Shown here: positions 1-10,259 of the stretch, in pieces
How positions within the stretch are numbered: the first letter of the stretch is position 1
How the letters are laid out: the number at the start of each line of letters is the position of its first letter
Source: Panorpa germanica
Lineage: Eukaryota; Arthropoda; Insecta; Mecoptera; Panorpidae
NCBI GenBank assembly: GCA_963678705.1
Contig: OY783204.1
Coordinates: forward strand, 9,620,759 to 9,684,758
Length of the DNA: 64,000 nt
Direction of reading: 5' to 3'
Notes under the pieces: generated by a model
The model's input: only the letters and a program-made list of their open reading frames with translations
Databases searched by the model: none
Told to the model about the DNA's origin: nothing
Made by a program: the position numbers and the translations under genes

Positions 1-575
1 GGTGGTTAATGCAGGTCCCGGGCATCTTTTGATAGGGGGACTTCCAGCATTCCCCTGGTGTGGCCTCTTGTTTACTGTAGGCGAGGCTGGTATGTCTGTA
101 ACATCCATTGCGGTATTCTCCATTGAACCGTCGCGGATAATTTTTTATTTTTAAATGCTTTAAATATATAAGTGTCTAGTGGGCTATCCCTGCTGTGCAT
201 ATTTCACAACACACATGTTAATAAAAGTTAATTCACAGTTTTTGCACAATGGTAAATTAAACACTTATAAACACAATGAGACACAATGTTTTATTGATCA
301 CTGAATCACAGAACACAGATCACAAGGGTTTATATGTAACTATTGTTTGTTAATCACTTATATTTAAAACACTGATAAACCGCGATGTTTTCACAAAAAC
401 ACATGTGTAAAACACAAGGTTATTCAACACAGTCGGATGACACAGTAAAAAGTACAAAATATTTTATATTGAATAAAATATGTGTATAAACACGGGAAAA
501 CACTAGGAAATATTATATTTAAAACACTGATAATCCGCGATGTTTTCACAAAACACGTGTGTAGAATACCAAAAA
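1..575. other. Non-coding flank with a short direct repeat
   Basis: No gene is seen. A segment of about 50 bp at 359-409 recurs at 514-565 with a few changes; both copies hold the core ccgcgatgttttcacaaaa. The stretch lies downstream, in minus-strand sense, of the first 5S gene and does not resemble the spacers of the other 5S units, so it is probably the array edge or an unrelated repeat. Confidence 0.5.
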
Positions 576-583
576 TATTGATT

Positions 584-702
584 GTCAACGGCACGCAGTG
601 TTCCCAGGCGGTCTCCCATCCCAGTACTAATTGCGCCCAATGGTGCTTAACTTCAGTGATCGGAACGTGTACTGGTGCTTTCAACATGGTATGGCCGTTG
701 GC
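584..702 (-). rRNA. 5S rRNA gene, copy 1
   Basis: On the minus strand the 119 nt begin GCCAACGGCCATACC and end GTGCCGTTGAC, so the two ends pair as helix I of 5S rRNA. Internal promoter sequence is present: an A-box-like GAAGTTAAGCACC and a C-box region around GATGGGAGACCGCCTGGG. A run of five T follows in the transcript sense, enough for RNA polymerase III termination. Length and boxes match eukaryotic 5S. Whether this copy is expressed cannot be told; departures from the usual insect sequence lie mainly in the loop reading GTACACGTTCCG. Confidence 0.9.
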
Positions 703-1585
703 GGAAGAACTATAATAATTATTATATTTAATCGTATAATATTGACAATAAAAAAAATTAAAAAAGGTTTATCATCCCTGAAAATTTTAGGTTTTCCAAT
801 CTTGACAAAATTTATATAGATAAAACAATATCATTTATTTGAAATCCTAATAAACAATACATGTGTCATACTTATACAAAATGCCTGTATTCGTATTATC
901 ATTTGTCTTTCTCATTCTCTGGTCTCCAACCAGTGTCAGCTAATAAAAGGCTGCATTAAAATTGTCCACTTTTACATTTGACAGAATAGATAATTTCTCG
1001 GAAAGTATAATGTGTGTGATTGCTTCTTTTCCTTGGTTTGTTTCTGTGCTACAGTATAGTCTCTGATTATCCAGACGAGTCTATATCTAATATTACTCAA
1101 AATATTTAATTTAATTTTTTCAATATTTTATATCATTTTTCTATGTATAGATTAAGGTACTTTAATATTCATATTTTAAGTAATATCAAAAAAGCAAAAG
1201 TTAAAATAACATTGATATAATTAATACTACATATCAGGATTCGATCCCTTGAAGTTTACATTATAGAATGCCTATAAAAAAATTAGGAACAACCACCCCC
1301 ACGCTCTCCGCCCTATCATACATTATGTTTTAATTTATAATTCAACATGCGTTGCACACCATACCCTCCTTCTCACGAATACTCCTTATTATATATATAT
1401 ATATTTTTTTTTTTTGTGGTGAGGAGGAGAAATCTTCCACAAGACTTACTCCTGCAATCCCTTAGCAGGAAGTGTTGGATTCACTCTCTTGTGAGGGCGC
1501 CTACCAACTAAAACTCCCCCTCTCTTCTTCTAGACCACAGTCTGGGACTGCATAGCATTACTTCAAACTGGGTCTTGCTCTTACT

Positions 1586-4534
1586 CTATTTTTTGTATAC
1601 TGCCGCTTCTTTTTTCTTTATTACTGATGTAGCAAAGTTGCGGATGGCATTCCAGTGTTCTTCGTTGGACAGCATTACGTCTACAATATTGTCCACTGTG
1701 AGAGTCGCTTGAGTGATGCGCTGCGCCCGTTCTCTTTCCATTGTCCATTGCTTACACTTAAAGAACGTATGTTCTGGTGTATCCGTATCACCGCAATACC
1801 AGCATTCTGCGGTATCCCTTATGTGGAATCTATTTAGATAGGCTCCATAACAGCCATGCCCTCCTAGAAGTTGGGTGATGTAGTAGTCTACTTCCCCATG
1901 CTTCCGGTTATTCCACTTTTCCACGTTTTTAATAAGTTTTTTAGTCCATTTTGCCTTTCCATTGTCTTTTTCCCATTTTTCTTGCCACTTGTTCACCGTT
2001 TGCTTTTTTGCCTCTTTTCTTTGGGCCTCTCCTTCTGAGAAGGTTTTTCCCCGTTCTGCTACCATTAGCTCTAGAGGTTCTATCCCGGTTATCACCTGTA
2101 TCGCCTCCGCCGAAATAGTTCTATAAGCGCTGCCCACCCGAATTGCGAGCCTTCTCTGCACTCCACTTAGGATGTTCCTGTACTTCTTTTTGTCCATTAT
2201 CTCTCCCCATATTGGTGCCGCGTACAACATTATTGAGTGGACCACCGCCCCTAGGATCCTCCTTTTGCTGGCTTTAGGTCCACTTAGATTTGGCATTAAC
2301 CTGCTGAGTGCCATCATTGTTTGCTCAGCTTTCCGCGCCGTTTCGGTGACGTGCTTCCTCATGTCATTGTTTCTACTAATGTGTACTCCCAGATATTTGA
2401 GGCTCTCTTTGGTTTTGATGCTCATCCCGCCCACCTCGACTGTGACCTCTCTCAACTTTCTACCCCCATATAGTACAATAGCCTCCGTTTTTTCCGCCGC
2501 TAGCTGCAGCTGTTTCCTGGCAATCGCCTGCTCTATTCTGTTTAGGGCTAGATTCGTATGAGCTGTTAGTATTTCTTCGGTCTTTGCTTCTACTATGAGC
2601 GCTGTATCATCCTCAAAACCGAGTACTGTTGCACCCTCTGGTAGTCTCGTCTTTAGTACATCGTCGTACAAGATGTTCCACAGCAGTGGTCCTAGCACTG
2701 AGCCCTGTGGTACTCCACATGTAACCCTCATCTGTTCTCCATCTACTATTATAGATCGGTCCTTTAGATAGCTGCTTATTATTTTTGTAAGGTACTTACT
2801 GACATTGAGTTGCTCTAGCGCTTCCATGATGCCTTCCCATGGCGCAGTGTTAAAAGCGTTTTTGATGTCAAGTGTGACCAGCACAGCGTATTTCCTATTT
2901 TGATGGGCCCTTTTTTTAATGTTTTGTACCACCTCCTTTATTTTCTTCATTGCGTCAATGGTGGACTTCTTTTTCCTGAAACCGAATTGGTTTCCCGACA
3001 GTTTGTCGTCGACTTCCTCATTCAGTCTTTTCGCTATAAGCTGTCCGAGTAGTTTCCCCATCGAGTCTAAGAGGCATATCGGTCTGTACTTCTCTTCCAC
3101 ATCTCCTGGTTTTTTGGGTTTTTGTATAAGTACTAGCTTTGCAGCTTTCCATACTTTGGGGAAAACCCCCTCTTCCAGTTGATCATTTACCACCTTAAGG
3201 AACACATTCGGAACATTGGTAATCGCCGCTTTGATTAGCTCTGGTGGGATTTGGTCCGGTCCTGGAGACTTTCCACTTTTCATACGTTCTACTGCTGTAC
3301 CGAGCTCCTCTTCCGAAAAATACGGAATAGCACTTATTATGGGACTATCCTCTGCCCAATGTCTCTCCCTGCGTGTTGGAAATAATTCTCTGACGACTGC
3401 TTTTAGCTTTTCTTTCTCAATCTTAATCTGTGGCATTGTACTGAACTTTTTGCACACTATTTTGTATCCCATGCCCCAGATGTCTCGGTCAACTTCTTCA
3501 CAGATTTGTTTCCATGACTCCTGCTTTGCTGCGATGATTTCATTTTTAAGCGCCTTCCTCGTTTCCTTGTAGGTGTTCCTTAGGCTTTCCTTTTCTTCCT
3601 CTGTGCAGACCCTACTTTTGTTTCCTCTGGTTAACTTCCTTCTCGCTGTGAGACATTCCTTTCTGAGAAGCGCCACTTTGTTGTTCCACCAGTAGACTGG
3701 GCTCCGTTTACCTCCCGGACAATTTTTTGTAAACGTCTGATCTGCCGCTCTCCTAATCATTTCTATGCAGGTGTTTGCATTTATTATTGGAGCTCTTCCA
3801 AATTCCTCTTCCAGATTCGCAGCGAAGACGGGCATTCTTTTCTTCTGTACTCTCCACTTTATTACCGTCGTTTGTTTCCTCTCAGTGTTCCCCAGCTTTA
3901 CTTCAAAGTATAAGTTCCTATGGAAGCTGAGATTTTCTTCGTCCGATACTTTCCACCCCATTATCTTGTCAGCGAGTTTTTCAGAGGTTATTATGACGTC
4001 TATGTGAGAACTGGTTTGCCTCCTCACAAAGGTTGGATCATTGCCTTTGTTGTGAATCACCATTGCATGCTCGGCCATCCAATCCATCAACGCTCGGCCT
4101 CTCTTGTCTTCGACGGTAGAGCCCCATGTTAGAGACTTCGCATTTAGGTCGCCTGCTATGATCACCTCTTTGCTTTGCCTCCTAATGTTTTCCCCCAGGC
4201 GCTGGAGGTACTTTACAAATTCTTGCTCTGGTATATTGGGTGATGCATAGCACGAGTATATTACGAATTCCTCTAGTTCTACCCATACGAAGCCTTTCTG
4301 CCCAGTGTCGCATTTAAGAACATTAACTTTTTTGTTGAATATTCTAATTGCTGCGTCGATGTTTAGGTCTTTAAACCAGAAACCTCTACTAGCTTGTTTC
4401 TTGTTGGGTTCAGCTGCTATAGCAACATCTATGTTTTTATTGAAGCAGGTACTATGTACTAAGTCGAACGCTGCTACTCTTCGGTCTACATTAACTTGCA
4501 TCATTTTAATCCCCATTTGGTTTTTTTGGATCAA
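1586..4534 (-). CDS. LINE A ORF2: endonuclease-reverse transcriptase, 982 aa
   Basis: This open frame encodes the pol protein for target-primed reverse transcription. The N-terminal endonuclease shows AGDLNAK near residues 127-133 and HIDVIITS near 177-184. The RT begins around residue 420 with GKSPGPDQIP, then GFRKKKSTIDA, LDIKNAFNTA and GVPQGSVLGPLLWN. The active-site box near residue 639 reads FEDD where F/Y-ADD is normal, so Ala is replaced by Glu. A C-terminal knuckle CWYCGDTDTPEHTFFKC lies near 909-925. The frame has no internal stop. It overlaps the ORF1 end by about 28 nt in another frame, as is common in this group. Length is normal; activity is doubtful because of the altered box. 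Confidence 0.9.
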   Translation of the reverse strand: MIQKNQMGIKMMQVNVDRRVAAFDLVHSTCFNKNIDVAIAAEPNKKQASRGFWFKDLNIDAAIRIFNKKVNVLKCDTGQKGFVWVELEEFVIYSCYASPNIPEQEFVKYLQRLGENIRRQSKEVIIAGDLNAKSLTWGSTVEDKRGRALMDWMAEHAMVIHNKGNDPTFVRRQTSSHIDVIITSEKLADKIMGWKVSDEENLSFHRNLYFEVKLGNTERKQTTVIKWRVQKKRMPVFAANLEEEFGRAPIINANTCIEMIRRAADQTFTKNCPGGKRSPVYWWNNKVALLRKECLTARRKLTRGNKSRVCTEEEKESLRNTYKETRKALKNEIIAAKQESWKQICEEVDRDIWGMGYKIVCKKFSTMPQIKIEKEKLKAVVRELFPTRRERHWAEDSPIISAIPYFSEEELGTAVERMKSGKSPGPDQIPPELIKAAITNVPNVFLKVVNDQLEEGVFPKVWKAAKLVLIQKPKKPGDVEEKYRPICLLDSMGKLLGQLIAKRLNEEVDDKLSGNQFGFRKKKSTIDAMKKIKEVVQNIKKRAHQNRKYAVLVTLDIKNAFNTAPWEGIMEALEQLNVSKYLTKIISSYLKDRSIIVDGEQMRVTCGVPQGSVLGPLLWNILYDDVLKTRLPEGATVLGFEDDTALIVEAKTEEILTAHTNLALNRIEQAIARKQLQLAAEKTEAIVLYGGRKLREVTVEVGGMSIKTKESLKYLGVHISRNNDMRKHVTETARKAEQTMMALSRLMPNLSGPKASKRRILGAVVHSIMLYAAPIWGEIMDKKKYRNILSGVQRRLAIRVGSAYRTISAEAIQVITGIEPLELMVAERGKTFSEGEAQRKEAKKQTVNKWQEKWEKDNGKAKWTKKLIKNVEKWNNRKHGEVDYYITQLLGGHGCYGAYLNRFHIRDTAECWYCGDTDTPEHTFFKCKQWTMERERAQRITQATLTVDNIVDVMLSNEEHWNAIRNFATSVIKKKEAAVYKK

Positions 4535-5660
4535 TCCTGGTTCTCCGCAATTCTCCCAATAGCTTTCTATATTTAGGACAAATCATATCTCTCGCACTAT
4601 GTCCTTTTATTTTGCAGGCCCAGCAATACACTTCGTTTGCACATTCTTTGGCCTTGTGTCCTTTCTCTCCGCACCTCAGGCATTTATCGCACGTATCTTC
4701 CTTGTTGTTACATGAGCTCGCGAAATGTCCAAAGTTCTGGCATTTAAAACATCTAACTAGGGCTAATCTTTCTATTACACTGCATCTCATCCATCCTATT
4801 CTAATTCTTTTTTTGCTTGCCAGCTTAAGCGCACCCTCGACTGGTAGCATTATGTTTGCGTATCTTAGTCCCCTACTATTAGCCTTTTGTGACATAGTAA
4901 TGGTAATGTCTTTCTTCCCAATTTTTGAGTCATTTAGTTCCATTTCTATAGAGTCCACTACTTACTCCTCGTTAGTGGCTTCATCTATGTCGATGATTAC
5001 AATACTTCGTTGTTTATGTACTAGTTCAGCTTCCACTGAATTTTTCATTTTTTCGTGCACAGCTTCCATTAATGACTCTCCGTTTCCTCTTTGTCCACCT
5101 ACTAGACTTAGTTTTACGTATCCCTCCTTTGTTTTCGCAATGCTTTTTATTTTCACGTCCAGTTTATCTATGTCGATATTTTTCTTCAGCTCCTTGACTA
5201 TATCCACATATGTTTTTCCGGCTTCCCGCGGTTTAACAACAAGTGTTTCCTTGCTGTTTTTGTGTCCGTTTCTTGCTACCTTTTGCCATGCTTGTCGGTT
5301 TCCCTCCTGCACTTTTTTCTCCTCGGTTCTGGTGTATATTATAATATTATACCCCTCTTCCCTGAGCAACATCTCTACTATTTTTCTGAGATGGAACTCC
5401 AGTCCATGATTTAAGCAGACAAATACAAGTTCCTTTCTTCCTTCCCTTGCCGAGATGGTTTTAATTTCTTCCAGTAGCATGATCATATCACTGATGTTTT
5501 CTTTCCCAATCACATCTCCTGTCAACCCCGCCAGATATGTGTAGCTTATATCCATTTCCTTGTCTCCACTCTCGTCTATTATTGCACTGCTATTCCTCAT
5601 GCACACAACTTCGCCTGGTTGTACCGACTTTCTTTTAACTCTTTCCTCTAACTGCGGCAC
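4506..5660 (-). pseudogene. LINE A ORF1: gag-like nucleic-acid-binding protein, one in-frame stop
   Basis: The frame runs from about 5,660 to 4,506 and is broken by a single TAA at 4,964-4,962; the two halves are otherwise in register, about 232 and 150 residues. The first half is charged, with Lys/Glu-rich helices. The second ends in three zinc knuckles: CFKCQNFGHFASSC, CLRCGEKGHKAKEC and CWACKIKGHSARDMIC. ORF1 proteins of R1-type LINEs bind the element RNA and help target the particle. The first in-frame start is uncertain: a GTG at 5,660 lies just after a very short leader, and an ATG follows within about 20 codons. One stop in an otherwise clean frame suggests recent inactivation or an assembly error. 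Confidence 0.8.
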
Positions 5661-5696
5661 CCTTGCTCCTACTCGCCTTACAAGAGGGTTATTCTC

Positions 5697-5698
<2 letters not shown>

Positions 5699-5765
<67 letters not shown>

Positions 5766-5791
5766 ATATATATAATATATATATATATATT
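5699..5791. repeat. (TA)n microsatellite
   Basis: A nearly pure TA tract at the 5' end of LINE A, continuing into the spacer before 5S copy 2. It is the right half of the TA tract into which LINE A inserted. Confidence 0.95.
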
Positions 5792-5852
5792 TAACCCATC
5801 AATCAATTCTTACATCAACCGTAAAAAAAAACAAAAAAAAAAAATATTGATT

Positions 5853-5971
5853 GTCAACGGCACGCAGTGTTCCCAGGCGGTCTCCCATCCCAGTACTAAT
5901 TGCGCCCAATGGTGTTTAACTTCAGTGATCGGAACGTGTACTGGTGCTTTCAACATGGTATGGCCGTTAGC
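5853..5971 (-). rRNA. 5S rRNA gene, copy 2
   Basis: A 119-nt 5S gene on the minus strand, very close to copy 1. It begins GCTAACGGCC rather than GCCAACGGCC, which weakens one pair of helix I, and has one change in the A-box neighbourhood (AAACACC for AAGCACC). A long T-rich stretch follows the 3' end in the transcript sense. These changes suggest a slightly degenerate copy. Confidence 0.88.
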
Positions 5972-6459
5972 GGAAGAACTATAATAATTATTTTCTTTAA
6001 TCGTATAATATTATGACAATAAAAAAAATTAAAAAAGGTTTATCATCCCTGAAAATTTTAGGTTTTCCAATCTTGACAAAATTTATATAGATAAAATAAT
6101 ATCATTTATTTGAAATTTTGATAATACAATACATGTGTCATAGGACTGCATTCGTATTAACGTCTGTCTTTCTTATTCTCTAGTCCCCAACCAGTGTCAT
6201 TTTATAAAATGGTGTATTAAAATTGTCCACTTTTACATTTGGCATAATAGATAACTTCACGGAAAGCTTAATATGTGTAATTTCTTCTTTCTCTTGGTTT
6301 GTTTCCGTGCTATAATCTCTGATTATCCAGCCGAGTCTATATCTAATATTACTCAAAATATTTAAATTCATTTTTTTATTATTTAATATTATTTTTCTAT
6401 GTATAGATTAAGATACTTAAATATTTATATTTTATGTAATAACAATTACGAGTACTCCT

Positions 6460-6490
6460 TTTTATATATATATATATTTAAATAAATATG

Positions 6491-6575
<85 letters not shown>
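6460..6575. repeat. (TA)n microsatellite in the 5S spacer
   Basis: TA tracts separate the spacer of copy 2 from 5S copy 3. This tract has no insertion, so it shows what the TA block looks like when undisturbed. Confidence 0.95.
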
Positions 6576-6584
<9 letters not shown>

Positions 6585-6643
6585 TTAATCTATCAAACAA
6601 TTCTTACATCAACAGTAAAAAAAAACAAAAAAAAATATTGATT

Positions 6644-6762
6644 GTCAACGGCACGCAATGTTCCCAGGCGGTCTCCCATCCCAGTACTAATTGCGCCCAA
6701 TGGTGCTTAACTTCAGTGATCAGAACGTGTACTGGTGCTTTCAACATGGTATGGCCGTTGGC
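6644..6762 (-). rRNA. 5S rRNA gene, copy 3
   Basis: A 119-nt 5S gene on the minus strand, 791 bp from copy 2. It differs from copy 1 by about two bases (ATTGCGTG at the 3' side, and TCTGATCACTG for TCCGATCACTG). The internal promoter elements are kept, and the flanking T-run is long. Confidence 0.88.
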
Positions 6763-7417
6763 GGAAGAACTATAATAATTATTATATTTAATCGTATTAT
6801 ATTATGACAATAAAAAAAATTAGAAAAGGTTTATCATCCCTGAATATTTTAGGTTTTCCAATCTTGACAAAATTTATATAGATAAAACAATATCATTTAT
6901 TTGAAATCCTAATAAAAAATACATGTGTCATACTTATATAAAATGCCTGTATTCGTATTATCATTTGTCTTTCTCATTCTCTGGTCTCCAACCAGTGTCA
7001 GCTAATAAAAGGCTGCATTAATATTGTCCACTTTTACGTTTGACAGAATAGATAATTTCTCGGAAAGTATAATGTGTGTGATTTCTTCTTTTCCTTGGTT
7101 TGTTTCTGTGCTACAGTATAGTCTCTGATTATCCAGACGAGTCTATATCTAATATTACTCAAAATATTTAATTTAATTTTTTCAATATTTTATATCATTT
7201 TTCTATGTATAGATTAAGATACTTTAATATTCATATTTTAAGTAATATCAAAAATGCAAAAGTTAAAATAACATTGATATAATTAATACTACATATTACG
7301 ATTCGATCCCTTGAAGTTTACATTATACAATGCCTATAAAAAAATTAAGAACATTATGTTTTAATTTATAATTTAACATACGTTACATACCATACCCTCC
7401 TTCTCCCGAATACTCCT

Positions 7418-7421
<4 letters not shown>

Positions 7422-7468
<47 letters not shown>
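7422..7468. repeat. (TA)n microsatellite, 5' flank of Helitron H1
   Basis: A TA tract ending where the Helitron terminus begins; the same tract resumes after the Helitron 3' end at 9,147. Confidence 0.95.
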
Positions 7469-7471
<3 letters not shown>

Positions 7472-9145
7472 TCTACTATATAAAAATAAGTCGGGTTTTC
7501 CTTCCTGACGTTATAACTCCAGAACGCACGAACCGATTTCCACGGTTTTGCTTTCGTTGGAAAGGTCTCGGACTTCGTGAGGTTTATAGCAAAGAAAATT
7601 CAGGAAAACTTTCAACAGAAAAGCGGGAAATTTTTTTTCACATACAGCGCCATCTCTGATACATAGCATAGATACAAACCAATATTTTAAGTAGATGGCG
7701 CCGGTGCGTGATACATTTTTTGACAGCTACTCATTGTTCTCTGCTCAGTTAATTTCATGTGACAAACCGGTATTGTGTTCACTGTGAAATTGTGAAAAAA
7801 CAATTGATACTCCAACATGCAATATTTCCCGATCCAGTGCAATGGGAAAATTGTTGATGCAATGCAACCTCATTGTTTGGGATGAGTGCACAATGGCGCA
7901 TAAGAAATCACTTAAAGCACTTAACTTCACACTGAAGGATCTTCGGCGAAATAACAACATCTTTGGCGGCTTGATGATATTGTTGGCAGGCGATTTCAGG
8001 CAGACGTTGCCAGTAATTCCCCGTGGAACGCCTGCAGATGAATTGAATGCTTGCCTGAAGGCATCACCTTTATGGAATAACGTGAAAACATTATCGCTAT
8101 CGCTAACCACTAATATGAGAGTTCAACTTCAAAATGATCAAAGTGCTGCACAATTTTCCAAACAATTGTTAGCTGTTGGAAATGGAAAAGTCCCAGTTGA
8201 TGCGACATCTGGATTAATTACTCTTATCAACGACTTTTGCCGATTTGTAGACTCTCAATTAGCTCTTATTGAAAATGTTTTCCCAAACATTAGTGAGAAT
8301 TATCAGAATTATGCTTGGTTAAGTCAACGAGCAATTCTTGCCGCAAAGAATAATGATGTACACGCACTGAATTTCACCATTCAATCAAAAATTGCTGGAG
8401 ATTTATTGACATACAAATCCGTTGATTCCATAACAAATCCCGATGTTGGAGTAAATTATTCAACGGAGTTTTTGAACTCTCTGGAGTTACCAGGATTTCC
8501 ACCACATAACTTGCAACTCAAAGTTGGTACAGTTATTATGATATTGCGTAATTTGAATCCACCGCGACTTTGCAACGGTACTCGACTTTCGATAAAAAGA
8601 CTTATGCCGAATTTGATTGAGGCAACCATTATTAACGGAAAGTACGCAGGTGAAAATGTATGTATTCCTCGAATACCAATGATTCCGACTGATCTTCCGT
8701 TTGACTTCAAACGATTGCAATTTCCAGTTCGCCTTGCGTTCGCAATGACAATTAACAAGTCGCAAGGCCAATCGCTTAGTGTTGGCGGGATAAATTTAGA
8801 AAATCATTGTTTTTCACATGGGCAGTTAAACGTTGCGTGGTCACGAGTTGGGAAACCATCCGCTTTGTTTGTGTTAACGTCAGACCAAAAAACAAAAAAT
8901 GTGGTTTACCAAAGAGCACTTCAATGAAACGGATAATTTGCGGACACGTATAACGCTTCGATTCGGTATTTACTTTGGATTTACTTTCATTTACTGAGAG
9001 ATGTTCAACTAAATAACACTAATCGAAATGAATTCATTACTGTTGTAAAATGAAATAAAATTTTTCTTCATCTTTTAATCACCAAACGAAATGTTACATA
9101 AAACGAAGCCATCTAATGGCGAAACGTAGTTCGCCGGGTTTGCTA

Positions 9146-9146
<1 letters not shown>
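7469..9146 (+). mobile_element. Helitron H1, internally shortened, with Pif1-type helicase remnant
   Basis: The left end reads tcttctactatataaaaa, typical of animal Helitrons. The right end carries the terminal hairpin GGCGAAacgtagTTCGCC followed by ...GCTAG|T, the CTRR-type terminus. Flanks are (TA)n on both sides, in line with insertion between A and T. Between the ends are about 370 bp of non-coding sequence and the C-terminal part of the helicase. No Rep/HUH domain and no Walker A motif are present, so it is non-autonomous. Confidence 0.88.
7842..8927 (+). CDS. Helitron Pif1-family helicase, C-terminal part (361 aa)
   Basis: This encodes the helicase half of a Helitron RepHel protein, which unwinds DNA during rolling-circle transposition. 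Walker B is visible as WDECTMAH at residues 13-20, motif III as GDFRQTLPVIP at 50-60, motif V as TINKSQGQS near 303, and motif VI-like VAWSRVG near 330. The frame continues upstream for a dozen codons with recognisable helicase sequence (TPTCNISRSSAM), so the ATG is not the native start. The ATP-binding Walker A and the Rep nuclease are absent. It is closely related to, but not the same as, the helicase at 61,962-63,469. Confidence 0.88.
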   Translation: MGKLLMQCNLIVWDECTMAHKKSLKALNFTLKDLRRNNNIFGGLMILLAGDFRQTLPVIPRGTPADELNACLKASPLWNNVKTLSLSLTTNMRVQLQNDQSAAQFSKQLLAVGNGKVPVDATSGLITLINDFCRFVDSQLALIENVFPNISENYQNYAWLSQRAILAAKNNDVHALNFTIQSKIAGDLLTYKSVDSITNPDVGVNYSTEFLNSLELPGFPPHNLQLKVGTVIMILRNLNPPRLCNGTRLSIKRLMPNLIEATIINGKYAGENVCIPRIPMIPTDLPFDFKRLQFPVRLAFAMTINKSQGQSLSVGGINLENHCFSHGQLNVAWSRVGKPSALFVLTSDQKTKNVVYQRALQ

Positions 9147-9189
<43 letters not shown>

Positions 9190-9205
9190 TATATATATAT
9201 ATATG
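9147..9205. repeat. (TA)n microsatellite between Helitron ends
   Basis: A TA tract between the H1 terminus and a second Helitron 3' end. Confidence 0.9.
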
Positions 9206-9379
9206 CAATTGGATTCACTTACATTTACTGAGAGATGTTCAACTAAATAACACTAATCAAAATGAATTCATTACTGTTGTGAAATGAAATAAAATTTTTC
9301 TTCATCTTTTAATCACCAAACGAAATGTTACATAAAACGAAGCCATCTGATGGCGAAACGGAGTTCGCCGGGCTTGCTA

Positions 9380-9380
<1 letters not shown>
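9206..9380 (+). mobile_element. Detached Helitron 3' end, near-duplicate of the H1 terminus
   Basis: About 175 bp repeat the last part of H1 (ttactgagagatgttcaac ... aaacgaagccatct) with a few substitutions. It ends with the same hairpin, GGCGAAacggagTTCGCC, and terminal GCTAG, again followed by (TA)n. It may be a second strongly 5'-truncated copy or a product of termination read-through and re-initiation. Confidence 0.85.
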
Positions 9381-9422
<42 letters not shown>

Positions 9423-9423
9423 T

Positions 9424-9477
<54 letters not shown>
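9381..9477. repeat. (TA)n microsatellite
   Basis: A TA tract following the second Helitron end and leading into 5S copy 4. Confidence 0.95.
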
Positions 9478-9484
<7 letters not shown>

Positions 9485-9545
9485 TTAATCCATCAATCAA
9501 TTCTTACATCAACCGTAAAAAAAAACAAAAAAAAAAATATTGATT

Positions 9546-9664
9546 GTCAACGGCACGCAGTGTTCCCAGGCGGTCTCCCATCCCAGTACTAATTGCGCCC
9601 AATGGTGCTTAACTTCAGTGATCGGAACGTGTACTGGTGCTTTCAACATAGTATGGCCGTTGGC
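9546..9664 (-). rRNA. 5S rRNA gene, copy 4
   Basis: A 119-nt 5S gene on the minus strand, with one clear change from copy 1 (CATACTATG for CATACCATG near the 5' end). Helix I ends and both promoter boxes are kept. Its spacer resembles that of copy 2 more than that of copies 1 and 3. Confidence 0.88.
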
Positions 9665-10162
9665 GGAAGAACTATAATAATTATTATATTTAATCGTATA
9701 ATATTATGACAATAAAAAAAATTAAAAAAGGTTTATCATCTCTGAAAATTTTAGGTTTTCTAATCTTGACAAAATTTATATAGATAAAACAATATTATTT
9801 ATTTGAAATCCTAATAAACAATACATGTGTCATACTTATATAAAATGCCTGTATTCGTATTATCATTTGTCTTTCTCATTCTCTGATCTCCAACCAGTGT
9901 CAGCTAATAAAAGGCTGCATTAAAATTGTCCACTTTTACATTAGGCATAATAGATAACTTCACGGAAAGCTTAATATGTGTGATTTCTTCTTTCCCTTGG
10001 TTTGTTTCCGTGCTATAGTCTCTGATTATCCAGCCGAGTCTATATCTAATATTACTCAAAATATTTAAATTCATTTTTTTATTATTTAATATTATTTTTT
10101 TATGTATAGATTAAGATACTTTAATATTTTTATTTTATGTAATAACAATCACGAGTACTCCT

Positions 10163-10166
<4 letters not shown>

Positions 10167-10257
<91 letters not shown>
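10167..10257. repeat. (TA)n microsatellite, end of the 5S array
   Basis: An uninterrupted TA tract of about 90 bp; past it the 5S spacer sequence does not recur. Confidence 0.95.

Positions 10258-10259
<2 letters not shown>

Larger units (their letters stand above)
1405..5700 (-). mobile_element. LINE A: near full-length non-LTR retrotransposon, R1-like, in a 5S-spacer TA tract
   Basis: The minus strand holds a two-ORF LINE: ORF1 with three CCHC knuckles, ORF2 with APE-type endonuclease, reverse transcriptase and a terminal CCHC. The 3' end is an A-run directly abutting (TA)n at about 1,391-1,410, and the 5' end also abuts (TA)n at about 5,700, so the element sits inside a TA microsatellite of the 5S spacer. 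The ORF1 finger arrangement and ORF2 layout fit the R1 group, several of whose families are known for fixed targets, including microsatellites. Clade assignment is by eye. Confidence 0.85.
584..10257 (-). repeat. Interrupted tandem 5S rDNA array
   Basis: Four 5S genes lie in the same orientation, each with the same 5' spacer of about 0.6-0.7 kb containing tttatcatccctgaaa and tctgattatccag, followed by a (TA)n tract. Copies 2 and 3 are 791 bp apart with nothing between them but spacer, which gives the original unit size. Copies 1 to 2 and 3 to 4 are farther apart only because a LINE and Helitron sequence have entered the TA tracts. A shared long spacer and regular period favour a true 5S cluster over dispersed 5S-derived SINEs. 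The array ends at the TA tract near 10,257. Confidence 0.8.

Noticed and set aside
1655-4562. Plus-strand frames across LINE A
   Set aside because: They are antisense to ORF1 and ORF2 and have no family features.
584-9664. 5S copies as a 5S-derived SINE family
   Set aside because: The copies share a long common spacer, one orientation and a 791-bp period with TA tracts, and lack a LINE-like tail joined to the 5S part. A tandem rDNA array explains this better, though dispersed array pieces are not excluded.
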